A stretch of 64,000 nt of DNA from assembly GCA_037951105.1 (NCBI GenBank), contig JBAMJV010001400.1, forward strand, positions 40,001 through 104,000, in the 5' to 3' direction. This stretch comes from Echinarachnius parma. Its lineage: Eukaryota; Echinodermata; Echinoidea; Clypeasteroida; Echinarachniidae. The notes beneath the pieces were generated by a model. That model had not been told where the DNA came from and did no database searches. It saw only the letters and a program-made list of their open reading frames with translations. Position numbers and translations under genes: made by a program. This document shows positions 45,965-57,744 of the stretch, one piece after another. Within the stretch, counting starts at the first letter, position 1; every line of letters starts with the position of its first letter.

Positions 45965-46354
45965 TATAGGTTTTCTCGGCCAATTTTGTAAGCTTCTCAT
46001 TCGTTTGGATAAGCGTGTCAATTGTGGTTCAAAATTGAATTTTGTTCATACGATATAGCTCTTCGGTCAAGTGATTTACCACTTTTAGCATTCAATTTAA
46101 AAAAACACGCTATTTGCATTCAATTTCGCCAACGGATTTCACAGAAGGCGGTATTACGTAATCACGAATTTACTCGCGTTTAATTGAATGACATTTTTAC
46201 GAAAAAGAAACAAAATGTTTTCGAATGATCGTTAGATGAATTCGAATGCTAAAAAACGAATTTGAACTGCAAAATACAGCTGCGGTGACAAAATTGAATG
46301 CACACAAAATGAATTCGTGTGGCCAACTTACGAAATTGACCGAGAAATCCTATA
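45965..46354. mobile_element. MITE with TATAGG...CCTATA ends (copy B)
   Basis: Orthologue of 9304-9670 with small indels. Confidence 0.6.
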
Positions 46355-47014
46355 GTACTTGAGATTCTAATTGGAAACTTGTCTTAAAACCTTCGTCAAG
46401 TGGATTCGTAAACTTACATTTGGCACGTAATGGTTTAATGCCCTCTTAATGCCCTCGTGTAATCAAGTATATAGTTATCCACTTTCCTGGATAGTGGTAT
46501 TCTGTGTGTCTTATTTTCGTTCAGTAGATTATTAAATCTACTGAACAGGTCATATCAGGTCATACATACCTACACATTTTGTAGGTATGTATGACCTGAT
46601 ACCCCGATACCCTTATAATATCGCCTCTTTTTTTTTTGTAATCGAAGTATAACAAGTTATATAATTATCACCCTGAAGCTGAGGACTGGAAAAATCCACA
46701 AATACAAATATCAGAAAATTGAAATATTGCGACTTCATGAAGGAGTTGTGATGATGGTCACATATATCTTAGACTATCTTTCCATATTCGAAGTTACAAG
46801 CAAATATACGTCATAATATTGTAGCACAATTATGTATTGTTTCTCCTTTTTTCTCTTTCTTTTTGGTAAGGGTTCCATTGGATTTTAGAGAAGAGGTGAA
46901 CGGGACGATTCGATTTATTACAATAAATTATTAAGCATATTCGGATTTCTGTTTAAACCAAAATCAATATTCTTGTCCTCACAAACGAAAGGCGTATTTG
47001 TGTGTTTATGTGCG

Positions 47015-47295
47015 TTTATGTGTGTGTGTGTGTGTGTGTGCGTGTGCATGTGAGTTTGTGTGTTTATGAATGTGGCTGTATACAATGAATAATTTGACCA
47101 TATTCGGAATTCTGTAAAAACTGAAATTAATATTCTTGGCCTAACAAACGTAAGGCGTATGTGTGTGTTCGTGTGTGCGTGCGTGCGCGCGTGTGTGTGT
47201 GTGTGTGTGTGTGCGCGTGGTGTTTGTGTGTGTGTGTGTTTGTCTGTGTGTATGTGTGCAAGTGTGCAAGTGCATTTGTGTGTGTGTGTGTGTTC
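47015..47295. repeat. TG microsatellites
   Basis: TG/CG runs at ~47020-47050 and 47160-47295, equivalent to those of copy A. The end of duplicated sequence is at or just past the second. Confidence 0.9.
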
Positions 47296-47693
47296 GAAAG
47301 GAGCGTAAGAATTTTATTTTTCACTGCCATTCAATATAAAAATTAAACAAAATTACTAGATTGCATATTCTACATTATATAACATCCGTTCATCTTGCGT
47401 GTTGACGCGTTCGATGAAAATTTTTAATTACAGTTTCTTTGTTTCGTACGCAATTATGGGAATAATGGCTGCATGCTCAACAAAAAACATTGTGAAAGTA
47501 AAATGTTTCAACATTATATAGCGCGTTTGAAATACAGTTTAAAGTTAAAAATGTAATCCGAATTATACCTATTCACAAGATTTCAAGAAACTAGACGTGT
47601 TCAATATTTCTGTCTTTATGCGAATATCAAAATAATTTGGATATCCTTAAAATATGCACAATATACTTATGACAACATTTGATTAGTAGTACA

Positions 47694-47996
47694 CGGTAAA
47701 AAAAAAATTAAACAACTTTTTAAACAACCAAAAACGCTGTTTAAGCCGGTCCCTCTAACAACGTTGTTTACAATTTTGAACAACCAAGATGTTGGTTGTT
47801 CAAAATTCTAAACAATGTTGTTAGTGGGACCGGCTTAAACAGCATTTTTGGCTTTTTAAGCCGGTCCCTCTAACAACATTGTTTAAAAATTTGAACAACC
47901 AGATCTTGGTTGTTCAAAATTTTAAACAACGTTGTTAGAGGGACCGGCTTAAACAGCGTTTTTGGTTGTTTAAAAAGTTGTTTTTTTAACTGTGTA
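47694..47996. mobile_element. MITE made of two tandem hairpins
   Basis: A ~300-bp element. The outer inverted ends contain AACTTTTTAAACAACC. Inside, AAGCCGGTCCCTCTAACAAC and its inverse alternate to give two successive hairpins with GAACAACC stems. The whole is also palindromic. Confidence 0.75.
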
Positions 47997-48478
47997 TATC
48001 GAGTTATTTTGCGTGAGTGGATTGCCACTTTTGTTAAATGTATGCCATTTCATATTGAATCAGGATCTAGACAAAGAGTGTACATAATTATATTCATTCT
48101 GTTGGTTGCAGTCGCGTTACATAATTCACACCTAAATTCACGCAAGTAATCAATATGGTTTGACAATTTTTTAATTTTTTTTTACAAATACGAGAGGCTG
48201 TACATACCTCAATGAATGTACATTAAAACCCAGAAGGGCTAAGTATTAACTGTGCTTTATCAGCCTCTCTGAAATTCTTTATATTAATTGTTTAAGATTA
48301 TAAAACAACATGTCATCGCCAGAATCCACTATCAACATATCTCAACAATGATAACTATTGAAATCTTACATTAAATTTACCTTTTGTAGCTAAATTTGAT
48401 CATGATAAATATTTGGGATTTGTCACCAAATGGATATGTATACGATGCTTCACTCGCACAATAAACTTATTTCATATA

Positions 48479-49045
48479 AACCGAACACAAAAAGTAACTA
48501 TTTCCCTAAACAATTTCTCATAATTTCATAACCAAGAATAGTTTCAGCTTTCAAGATTTCGTCTTGCAACAATATCTCTATGGTAGTTAGAAAACCAATG
48601 TGAAGGATTAATAGGTAACCATTAATCCATGGTTGAGTAAGCACACATTAAAGAGAACATTGGCATATTTCAAAATTCGCAAAAATAACATTATCATTGA
48701 AGTTTATTGAATATTGAACATTTCAAAATGCACTGTTTTACAATTGCAATTAGTGCATTTAACAACATGTGCCATAAAAAAATAAAAATGGATGGAATAT
48801 CAAACAGCATTGTTTCATAAGTCATAATCAATTAATTCAGTCACGTGCTGTTTCACAACAATGTACAGGCACGTCGCGCAATGTCTTGCGACTTTTGAGT
48901 TGGGCCATTTTGTCTTTAATCTGTGCTCATTCAGCCGTAAAGTCATGAATATCTCTGATCTTCACGAAAAATGTACATATCAACTCTACCAATATTGCGG
49001 TAAGATGAAATCTTGAAACAATTAACGGTTATAACATTATGAGCA
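48479..49045. mobile_element. AACCGAACAC MITE, diverged third copy
   Basis: The left end is intact after TA (48477-48478). It is homologous along its length to 8176-8774 but more diverged, and its right end is lost next to a LINE fragment. Confidence 0.7.
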
Positions 49046-49047
49046 AA

Positions 49048-49590
49048 AGAGATGGAATATAGAATATCAAACTATGAGGCAATCGGCAAGCAAACTGCAA
49101 ATCTGCCCAGTATAGGTTTTAGATACATGCATGCATGAAAAGATCCTTTCAGTATTTAGGTTCGATAATTTGGAACAATCTCCCACTTTGCATTAGAAAT
49201 ACTACATCAGTTGCCTCTTTTAAAAGGCAATGTAAATTATTATCACTTATTGATCGCATCTAATTACTAATATATATTTCTTAGTATACATTTTAGTAGT
49301 AAATATATCACACATTACCACAGTTCCCAATCTGAGTAAAAGTTAGGTTTTCTTTTTTGTTTTTATTTTTTTAGTTTGTTTTTGGATGAAAGTAGTTGTT
49401 AGTTATATATATCTTATGTATATATTTGTTATTCATTTGTATGTATTCTCATTGTGTTGTTGTGTTACAAATTGTGCATTGTATTGTTTTTTTAATTGTA
49501 TGCAGGGCCCCTTGGTAGATCAGTTGTTTAACTGAAAGGGCAACCCTGTTGAAATAAAACGTTAATAAATAATAAATAAATAAATAAATG
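49048..49590 (+). mobile_element. LINE 3' end with (TAAA)n tail
   Basis: A short coding remnant (SIIWNNLPLCIRNTTSVASF, then KRQCKLL) matches the C-terminus typical of CR1/jockey-like ORF2. It is followed by an AT-rich 3'UTR and a TAAATAAATAAATAAAT tail at 49565-49590. Heavily 5'-truncated. Confidence 0.7.
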
Positions 49591-50044
49591 TATGATTTCA
49601 GGTATTACAAAATATGAATAGTCGGGCTTATATGCAAAGAGAAAATGTATTATTCTGCAAAATCTGCCCACAATAAATATAAACTGTTTAATATTTCATT
49701 GTGCGCATATAAATACAGAGAATATTTAGTGAAGTTACATTACATCATGGTTACAACTTTGCATATCTTATAATATATGCGTAGTTCAGTCCTTAGAATA
49801 TTTCGTTACTACAGACTCGATCAATCCTTATTTCTTCCAATCTTCAATATCAATTTATACTCGAAATGAAGAAAAAAAACCTGCGTTTGATTACTCTATT
49901 TATATAAGGCAATATTACGTCACACTTTTAGGTCGATTTTCTCAAATAAATTAGAACGAAGGAGCATACTCGAACGAGCCCCCTAAATTTGGGGACTCAC
50001 CAGCTTATTATAGACGAATTAAAATTCGATTTTTAAAGTCTCCA

Positions 50045-50130
50045 GTATAACCCGATCAGGGTTAAACCCGGAACCTCCCTTGCATGAGGCGTACACTCTA
50101 TATTAACCGCTACGTCACCATGCATACCCG
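50045..50130 (-). mobile_element. tRNA-like SINE fragment
   Basis: On the minus strand GGTGACGTAGCGGTTAATA resembles an A box and GGTTCCGGGTTTAACCC a B box. No acceptor stem. It lies just downstream of the TRIM gene. Confidence 0.4.
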
Positions 50131-50170
50131 ATTTGCCTGACCTATAGCCTACATGTAATATTCATTTCCA

Positions 50171-52168
50171 TTACTTTATCTCGATGAAATACAACTTTGA
50201 ACCACTGGCAAAGGCGAGCATGTCACATGACAGAGACACTAAGTAACACCATCTGTCCCCCAGATTCAACTTCATTTCTTCAAACTGAAGGACTTTCTCG
50301 AACTTCAGACCGTCCATCTTGTATTCTGTGATGACCACTTTACTTGCATTGTAATACACACTGGCGACATAAACTCTGTCATGGCTGTCAACTGCAGCGT
50401 ACAGATATTCCCCTTGATGGGCCGTGAGGGTGTCTCCTACCTTCCCATTCCTGTCATAGGCCGTCACCTTGTTGGGGTTGGAGTAGTGGCACGTGCTGGC
50501 GATGATGGCTCCTGACCTGGTTTCAGATGCCTGGTGTGGTGCGTCCTTGGTCGTCATACTACACAGCTTGGTGCATATTTTAGGGTCGTAGATCATGATG
50601 CAGTCAAGCCGATTCGAAATTATAATATCATCTTCATGGTTGGAAAAAATGCTTGGGTACCCACCGTTGCAATAATTTGCAATATTCCGTGTGAGCATGT
50701 GTGAACCATTGCGAGAAAAGATGAGTAGCGTGCTACTATCATCCTCCACTACCACAGTGTTGCCGGTGTGACTCTGATGGGCAAGGTCATGGCACTCTCC
50801 ATCCAACTGGAAGTGCTGTGACGTGTTTCCCCTTGTATCCACTTTGTCTGCACCACTAGCATTCGAATAACCAATGATAACATTGTCTTCCGATAACGTT
50901 GCCATTCCATGCATGTGGGATCGTAGGTCGACTCTCTTACTTACTCGCATCGTTAAAGCTTTACCAGCAGGTTCAAATACCTTCTCTCGCGCAGTCTTTG
51001 ATGAGAGTCCTGCAGACGTGCCATCTGTGAAGTCCTTCGCGCCGGTTTGCTCGAGTTCATCACATAGCATGAAAATGTCTCCCAAATCAAGGAGAGATCC
51101 ATCAGCATGTATGAATACTTTCTCCCGCGCAGTTTTTGATATGGCTACTGCGGATGTGTCATCTTTGACCTCCCTCAGGGTTTGTTCGAGTTCATCACAG
51201 AGCATGCAGTGCGCCGCCAAGATGTCGGCCTCGAGACATCCAAGTCTATCGTTATCGACCAGTGACATTGAACTGACAATGCTCTTAATTCTCTGACGGT
51301 CTTTCGCCTTCAGGACATCAAGATCATCATCGAAACATTTCTTCAGCGACTGGAGATTCTCAAGTAGCAAACGCTCGTTCTCCTTCAGCTGCATTGCTTT
51401 CTTCTCGTACGCGTCTCTGACATCTGTTTCCAGCTTCTGAACTGCCGCGTGAACTTCCTGACGGCGCGCTTCTGTGTTCTGAATGTTCTTCTCAAGATCT
51501 GTCTTTTTGTCTTTGCATCGTTCGAGTAAACTTTCCACCTTTACCTTTAACTCCCTCTCAAAGTCGCGATGGTTCATGATTTTGTGGTCACGATGCGCTA
51601 CAATGACACACTTGAAGCAGATGTACACTCGACACTCTTCACAGAAGAGATCCATGTTTTCTTGTCTATGTATTCGACATCTCTCTTGGTTCTCGGGAAT
51701 GTTGGACTTTCCACTGCAGACTTCGGACATCGATATAACCTGGTGATCGGCAAAGAATAATAGCATCTTTTGGTGTCCACTTTGACAGTTATCACACATG
51801 TAGGCATTACATTCTTTGCAGAATGACACCGCGTCTCCTTTCATCGCACAAACTGTGCACTGTATCACTTGAAGCTCAAGGGATGCATAGAGTCCTCCGG
51901 TGTTGCTATGGAAATCATCAACGAGTCCATTGACCGTCACGTTTGCTGGAAGTCCCTCGACTCGATTATCCTGGAGCTTCGTGTCACTCCTGCAGAGAGG
52001 ACACACCATGTGGTCCCTGTCCAGGTGGGAAGCGTCATGCCTCGAGAGACACTTCCTGCAGAAGGTGTGTCCACATGACAGAAGAGTGGAGTCTTCAAAG
52101 ACGTCCAGACATAGCGGGCAGATAAGACTCTCTGGAGAGCACGGAGAGTCGTCTCCTCCCGTGGCCAT
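50171..52168 (-). CDS. intronless TRIM-type RING/B-box protein
   Basis: 665 aa, probable E3 ubiquitin ligase or adaptor. The RING finger is C3HC4 (C17, C20, C32, H34, C37, C40, C56, C59). B-box 1 spans ~104-142 and B-box 2 ~164-192 (CRIHRQ...CEECRVYICFKC), followed by a coiled coil to about 300. Residues ~315-405 hold an internal duplication: the block MLCDELEQT ... TSA ... SKTAREKVF occurs twice. The C-terminal ~410-665 looks like an irregular beta-propeller; there is no B30.2/SPRY signature. The ATG is preceded by AAA. Single-exon TRIM genes with many paralogues are common in echinoderms and lancelets, where immune roles are suspected; the role of this one is inferred. No stop or shift breaks the frame. 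Confidence 0.88.
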   Translation of the reverse strand: MATGGDDSPCSPESLICPLCLDVFEDSTLLSCGHTFCRKCLSRHDASHLDRDHMVCPLCRSDTKLQDNRVEGLPANVTVNGLVDDFHSNTGGLYASLELQVIQCTVCAMKGDAVSFCKECNAYMCDNCQSGHQKMLLFFADHQVISMSEVCSGKSNIPENQERCRIHRQENMDLFCEECRVYICFKCVIVAHRDHKIMNHRDFERELKVKVESLLERCKDKKTDLEKNIQNTEARRQEVHAAVQKLETDVRDAYEKKAMQLKENERLLLENLQSLKKCFDDDLDVLKAKDRQRIKSIVSSMSLVDNDRLGCLEADILAAHCMLCDELEQTLREVKDDTSAVAISKTAREKVFIHADGSLLDLGDIFMLCDELEQTGAKDFTDGTSAGLSSKTAREKVFEPAGKALTMRVSKRVDLRSHMHGMATLSEDNVIIGYSNASGADKVDTRGNTSQHFQLDGECHDLAHQSHTGNTVVVEDDSSTLLIFSRNGSHMLTRNIANYCNGGYPSIFSNHEDDIIISNRLDCIMIYDPKICTKLCSMTTKDAPHQASETRSGAIIASTCHYSNPNKVTAYDRNGKVGDTLTAHQGEYLYAAVDSHDRVYVASVYYNASKVVITEYKMDGLKFEKVLQFEEMKLNLGDRWCYLVSLSCDMLAFASGSKLYFIEIK

Positions 52169-52189
52169 TTTAAAAATGTAAACTCAATC

Positions 52190-53180
52190 AACACATGAAA
52201 CCGTTTACTAGTAACGTAGTCCCGTATATATAGCATAGGCCTACAGTAGTAGTTATTCTCCACAAACTGGCCTGCACAGTATTATCCGAAATAAAACAGT
52301 TTCTGCTGTACAGTATATATTTGATCATCAATTCCTCAACAATGAAGGGCAGAGTAGGAGTACAATAACACCGCAACAGACATTTCACCTGCTATGATAT
52401 TAGGCGAGTAGGAGATGTATTAATATACGCGTTCAATATAGCGACGCAATGTTTACATTTTACACACAACGCATCTCACTTGAACGTGGAACTCGACTGC
52501 GTGCATAGAAAAAGATGGCTGAGCACCACGAACAGTATAATTATCATGAACTTCCGAGCTGTAAGGTCATCATGTGGTCATACTAAGTACAGACGGTGGG
52601 GTTTCCACACTGCGACGGTGCCGTTGGATTGTTGGATGTAACTCACGATAAAATACATTGAATGCCTTGATAATAAATGATGATATTGTTACGTTTAAAA
52701 ATATATAATTTGCATCATGTTGAAATTGAAATTGAAATTGATATTGAAAAGGTTTTATTGAAAATAATGATCGATGGCAGCCAAGTGGCTGAATTGCAGA
52801 TATTTTACAAACGAAAACAATACATAATTAAAATAACATAACATAACTTTGAAACGAGGAGCTCCTCAGGTTAACAATTAAATATTGAACATAATATAAA
52901 TAGTACAATTAAACAAGAGAATATACAGGATTACAGAAACGATAAACATTTAACTTTAAAAATTCAAAAATTAACAATTGCTTAAATTAAAATGCAATAA
53001 CTTATTTATATGTTTTCATGTGCCAGTCTCTAAAATTCGCCTTACATATCATTTACTATAGGAAAGGGAAAAATAACTTTTTAAATATAAATGTTGCTAG
53101 GGGTTGCTAGCCGATGCTACATGTATACATGTGCAATGAAAATTGATCTTTAAAAAAAATGATGTTGTAGATGTTATGTT
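52190..53180. other. TRIM upstream region and possible LINE tail
   Basis: Holds the presumptive TRIM promoter (no clear TATA). From 52718, a (TTGAAA)n run followed by CAGCCAAGTGGCTGAATTGCAG resembles the reversed 3' end of a LINE. No other gene seen. Confidence 0.4.
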
Positions 53181-53189
53181 ATAATACAA

Positions 53190-53586
53190 ACAAGTATGTG
53201 TGTCGGATTGTGAGCGTGTGTACGTGTGTTTTGTGTAACCAAACCGTGAATGTGGTTTGTCTGTCTGTCTGTGGGTGTATGTGTGTGTTTGTGTATAGGC
53301 GTGTATATATGTTTGCATGTGTATGTGTGGTTGGGTGTGTAATATATATGTGTTTGTATGTATGTACATGTACATGTACATACGTGTATGAGTATGTGTG
53401 TACATATGTGTGTGGTGTGTAAATTATGTTTGCGAATGTGTGTGTGTGAGTGTTCATTTAAGCAAAGATGCGTGCATGTATGTGTGTATATCCATATATG
53501 AATATGAGTATGTTTACATGTATATATGAGTATCTATGTGCACATGTTTGTAAGTGTGAATATGTGTGAGTACATGTGCGCGTATG

Positions 53587-53619
<33 letters not shown>

Positions 53620-53856
53620 ATACACGTATGTGTGTGTGTATGTGTATGTATACATGTGTGTAAGTATGTGCATATGCATGGTTGAATGCGTCATAATTTT
53701 TTTTTGTAGGCCTATAATGATAAAATGTTGTGTCTAGTACAGTACTGTATGCGTATGTTTGTACATATGTGTGTTGTGCGTGTGTGTGTATGTTTGTGTG
53801 TGCCCCGTGTGCGCGTGTGTGTGTGTGTGTGTGTGTAGGTGTGTGTGTGTGTGTAG

Positions 53857-53908
<52 letters not shown>

Positions 53909-53910
53909 AA
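53190..53910. repeat. TG/TGTA-rich microsatellite block
   Basis: Long impure TG, TGTATG and ACATG repeats at 53190-53690 and purer TG at ~53800-53905. Open frames are artefacts. Confidence 0.95.
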
Positions 53911-56235
53911 TATAGGGGAAGCAGTACGTCTGATAGATGATATGTTTTTTTATTCTTTAGACCAATCTATTGGATATTTAGTTGCAGTAGATTTTGAGAA
54001 AGCATTTGATTCTATTTCACTATTTTGTAACTTTTTGAAAAGAGGAAGCATTTTTTTGAATTTGTAACGGCTGGTTCAAAATTCTCTAATAAACCTGGGG
54101 CCCCAGGCTTATTACAAATTGTTATATTTATGGATATTTTAGCCGTCTCTGAACCGATTTTGATTAAACAAAGATGATTTTATTATTTAAATATTATGCT
54201 CTTTCAAATTTTACACTCAGTCTTTCATTACCTCACAAAAAAAAGTAGTCTAGCGCCCTCTCTACCAAAACTCAACTACCCCTTTAATATTTTATATAAT
54301 GATATTAGTAGTTGCGTTATGAATGGTGGTCATTCAACTGGGTATTTTGATATTAAAAGGGGAGTGAGACAGGGTGATCCCCTTTCGCCATATTTGTTTG
54401 TTATAGCAATTGAAACACTTGCTATTTTTATTCGAAAGGACAATGATATTCAAGGAATTAAACTTGGGGATAAGGAAACTAAACAGGTATTGTACGCAGA
54501 TGATATTACGATATTTGTACGAAATATAAATTCTGTGAATAGGTTAAAAATAATTTTTGAAGATTTTGAAGCAATAAGTGGATTAAAAGTTAATAAAGAG
54601 AAGACACACTTTATATGGTTGGGAAAGGAATCTGGAAGGCATGCAAATTTAGAATTTGGTAACTTAGTACAGGAAATTAAAATTTTAGGGGTTTATTTTG
54701 CAGGGAATGTGAAAAAAAGATGATTTGAATTATAAGGAAATATTAAGTAAAACGAAACGTTTATTGGGGTGGTGGAAACAAAGGGACCTGACAATTATGG
54801 GTAGAATTCAATTATTAAAAACCTACGCTCTTTCGAAATTTAATTATGTATCTTCTCTCATATCAGTCCCACATTGGGTTTTTGGAAGAAGTGGAAAAAA
54901 TTTCTTTTGATTTATTTGGAGGGGTAAAGATTTTTAAACGTGTGATTATGATTGGAGAAAGATGAAATTGAAGGGTATGCCGAAATTTTATAAAGATATT
55001 TTAAAAGTATGGCAAGAGCTTGATATATGTAGGCATTATGAAGGAAATAAGATGAATCCTATTATATTTAATAATAGGCACATATGTTTAAGGAATAAAA
55101 TGGTTTTTGATAGCGACTTATTTCAGAAAGGTATAAGTAGAGTATTTGATATGAATGATGGAAATTAATTAAAATCTACTCCGTATTTTTGGGGTCTGGG
55201 TATACAAAGTAAAGGCTTACTTAGGATTTATGATATATTTATGGCAACGTCAAAGGAGTGGAAAGATGGGGAATTTATGGAAATTTATAGTAATAATTTT
55301 GATATTAAAATTAAGATATTAGGTAACGTAGAGACACTGTCTGAGATAAAATCAAGACAAATATATGATACTTTTATTATACAGTTTCAACAAGATTATA
55401 GATTACAAATACGGGGTGGACAGGGTCAAAATAATTATACTTATGAAGAAGTAAAAGCTATATTTGTACGGGTTAAAAATTTTATGTGGTAAACAAAGAG
55501 AATTTCAGTTTAAGTTATTGCATGGTGCAATTTATACAAAAGAAAACCTTTATCAATTTGGTTTTGCATTAGATCATTTATGCTCCTTTTGTCGGGATGA
55601 GGTGGAGACCTATTTACATTTATTTTTGCATTGTATAAAAGTTCAACGATTTTGGTTAGAAAAAGTTGATTATTTACAATGAAAAGAAATCAGAATTGGA
55701 GATTGGAATTTAATATTTTTGGGTTTACCAGGACAAACTAGTAGAGTTAAGGCATGTAACTCTATCATTTTTTTGTTGAAATATATTATTTTTTCCTCAA
55801 GAATACAAGGGGCCCTTCCATCGCTACAAAGAGTAATACAAATTATTTTGGGTTATAAGGAAGATGAAAAAAGGTTAGCGATGAAAAGAGGAAAATTTAG
55901 TTTACACCAAAGACACTACAAGGGGAAGACTGGACACTTCGGGGATTTTGTGTAACGCTGAATTTCGTACATGGGGAAGGGCGCCCCTAGCGTTGAGTAG
56001 GTAAACTTCTTGTCGTTTTCGCGCGTAGCCATTGAAAACACAATAGGGAACAATGGCGAGCAGGTCGAAAATAGCTGTATCTCCATTTTGGAAAGAGGTG
56101 TACCTTTGAAACTTTGCATACAGATAGCATTCTGGTAGTTCTTTAAAATGATACCAAATTTGTTAGGAAAGGTTTTGTAGTTTTGAAACAAATTAAGAAA
56201 ATGTTTGCAAAAAATCCCAAAATGTAACGGTGCCA
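53911..56235 (+). mobile_element. LINE ORF2 remnant (L1/Tx1-like), interrupted by a MITE
   Basis: Reverse transcriptase motifs in order: VAVDFEKAFDSIS (motif A), then after a MITE GVRQGDPLSPYLF, VLYADDITIF (YADD box), GLKVNKEKTHFIW and LGVYFAG. The thumb follows (WWKQRDLTIMGRIQLLKTYA) and a Cys-containing C-terminal domain (DHLCSFCRDEVETYLHLFLHC). Several frameshifts and stops separate 54196-54723, 54725-54910, 54962-55168, 55241-55492 and 55464-55682, so it is dead. The 5' end abuts the TG microsatellite. Clade call from motif style only. Confidence 0.85.
54021..54283. mobile_element. AGGG/TTAA MITE, copy 3, 5'-truncated
   Basis: Right half of the family with its TTAA at 54284-54287, sitting in the LINE between RT motifs A and B. 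Roughly 30 residues of LINE sequence are missing here, so the insertion was followed by a deletion. Confidence 0.8.
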
Positions 56236-56244
56236 CCCTATTTG

Positions 56245-56870
56245 GGAGGCGAGTTCATGACACATGACCATTTATTGTTTGTTTGTTTGTTTATTTAATT
56301 TAATCACGGTATATACAATAATAACATGCCCGCTTTCAGCTACAAGCTGTTTTTCAGCAGGGCCGTGAAACATAAGAATACAGAAATACATAAGATACAT
56401 AAAATAATACAAAATATACATTACAAACAGGTTATTTAAGAGAAAAAAAAACTGAAAAAACATATTTACAAAGATAGGGGTAATAATAATTTACAAATAT
56501 TAATCAGAATGAACGAGGAAACCAAAAGTACATGAGTATAACAATCATTGAACAGCTAATATGCACATGAATTATAAATCTAGTATGGTTAGCTTCATTA
56601 TTTCTTTTTTAAATATCTTAACGTCGTGTATAATTCGTAAATGAATAGGTAGAATGTTGAACAGTTTTGATGCATCATATAATGGGCTATTTCGAACAAT
56701 TATGTATCCATGGGGAATGAAAACAGAATAAGATTAAGCTCCAAAACGTATTGTTCCATACAATTTCAATACCAAGAAACTTTTTTGAAGAATTTTCAAA
56801 TTATCAATTCTAAAATGTAACCCTTTGTACCACTTTTTATACTATTGATTGTGAAAATGACCATATATAT
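56245..56870 (-). mobile_element. LINE 3' end, reverse orientation
   Basis: On the minus strand a remnant containing YDASKLFNILPIHLR resembles a LINE ORF2 C-terminus. It is followed by a GGCCCTGCTGAAAAACAGC-type 3' end and an (AAAC)n tail at about 56275-56290. Confidence 0.6.
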
Positions 56871-57019
56871 AGTTAATCAACAGAACGTTTTATGAATACT
56901 TGCCATTATATAATATAGCTTTGATATTTTTTAAAATTGTAGGTAACAAAGGCAGTTATTTAATTTAAGGTGTAATTAAAATTGAGATCAAACTGAGATC
57001 TCATTGCATCGTTTATTTT

Positions 57020-57190
57020 GTTGGTGTGTTATATATTTGTGTTTGTATGTCTGTGCATTTGTGTGTGTGTTTGTATACATTTGTGTATGTATATGTGATA
57101 GTATGTGTATGTGTTTGTATGTTTGTTGGCCTACATAGCGCATGTATGTATGTTGATGTGTCATGTGTTTGTGTGTGTATGTGTCTACAA
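57020..57190. repeat. TG/TGTATG microsatellite
   Basis: Impure TG and TGTATG repeats; antisense frames are artefacts. Confidence 0.9.
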
Positions 57191-57329
57191 TAACATGACC
57201 AGCTTTCTGGCAGCTTTCCCACATGGAGATTTTAAATTCAGAACTAGAAATGCTGTGGCACACTAACTATTAACAAAAAACACAAAAAACTGTAATTATA
57301 ATTGAATATTTTGATTTGATTGAAATTAG

Positions 57330-57540
57330 GAATGTTGATTGGAAAATATTTTTTGTAGGATTGGCAGGCAGATCGTATAGTCAAATATTGTAACTCTATT
57401 GTTGTTTTTGTTATAAAGCATACTATTTATTATTTTAGAATAAAAAGTGTACTTCTTTCTGTACGGAAAGTACAGAAAATTATTTTGGATTATGAAGAAG
57501 AAAAAAGAAGTTGCTATTAAAAAGGGTAAATGTATTATAC
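57330..57540 (+). mobile_element. short fragment of the L1/Tx1-like LINE
   Basis: Broken translation (GLAGRSYSQI ... RKVQKIILDYEEEKR) is colinear with the LINE at ~55720-55870 (GLPGQTSRV ... IILGYKEDEKR). Confidence 0.6.
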
Positions 57541-57744
57541 TTGATGTAATCATTGAATTGAATACCACCCAGGGGGATGATCTCATTTCGATATTTCAGG
57601 GAAAATTTGGTATTCATAACAACCTTAAATGCGAAAAACGTATTTTGGCAAAATCGGGTTAGTCAGCTAAAGGAATTAACCAAGTGACACGGAAAGGGGG
57701 TCGGGTCATAATTCGCAACGGTCAATAAGAAGGTCACTTTCGGG

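Larger units (their letters stand above)
19420..47300 (+). repeat. segmental duplication, copy B (expanded)
   Basis: It matches copy A in order and orientation but is three times longer. The additions are E4 plus a fold-back (~19580-22069), a MITE (22629-23100), MITE copies, a LINE fragment, an intron insertion near 29175-29855, the 14.4-kb transposon and a fold-back (~44893-45300). Copy A supplies the empty site for most of these. Confidence 0.9.
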
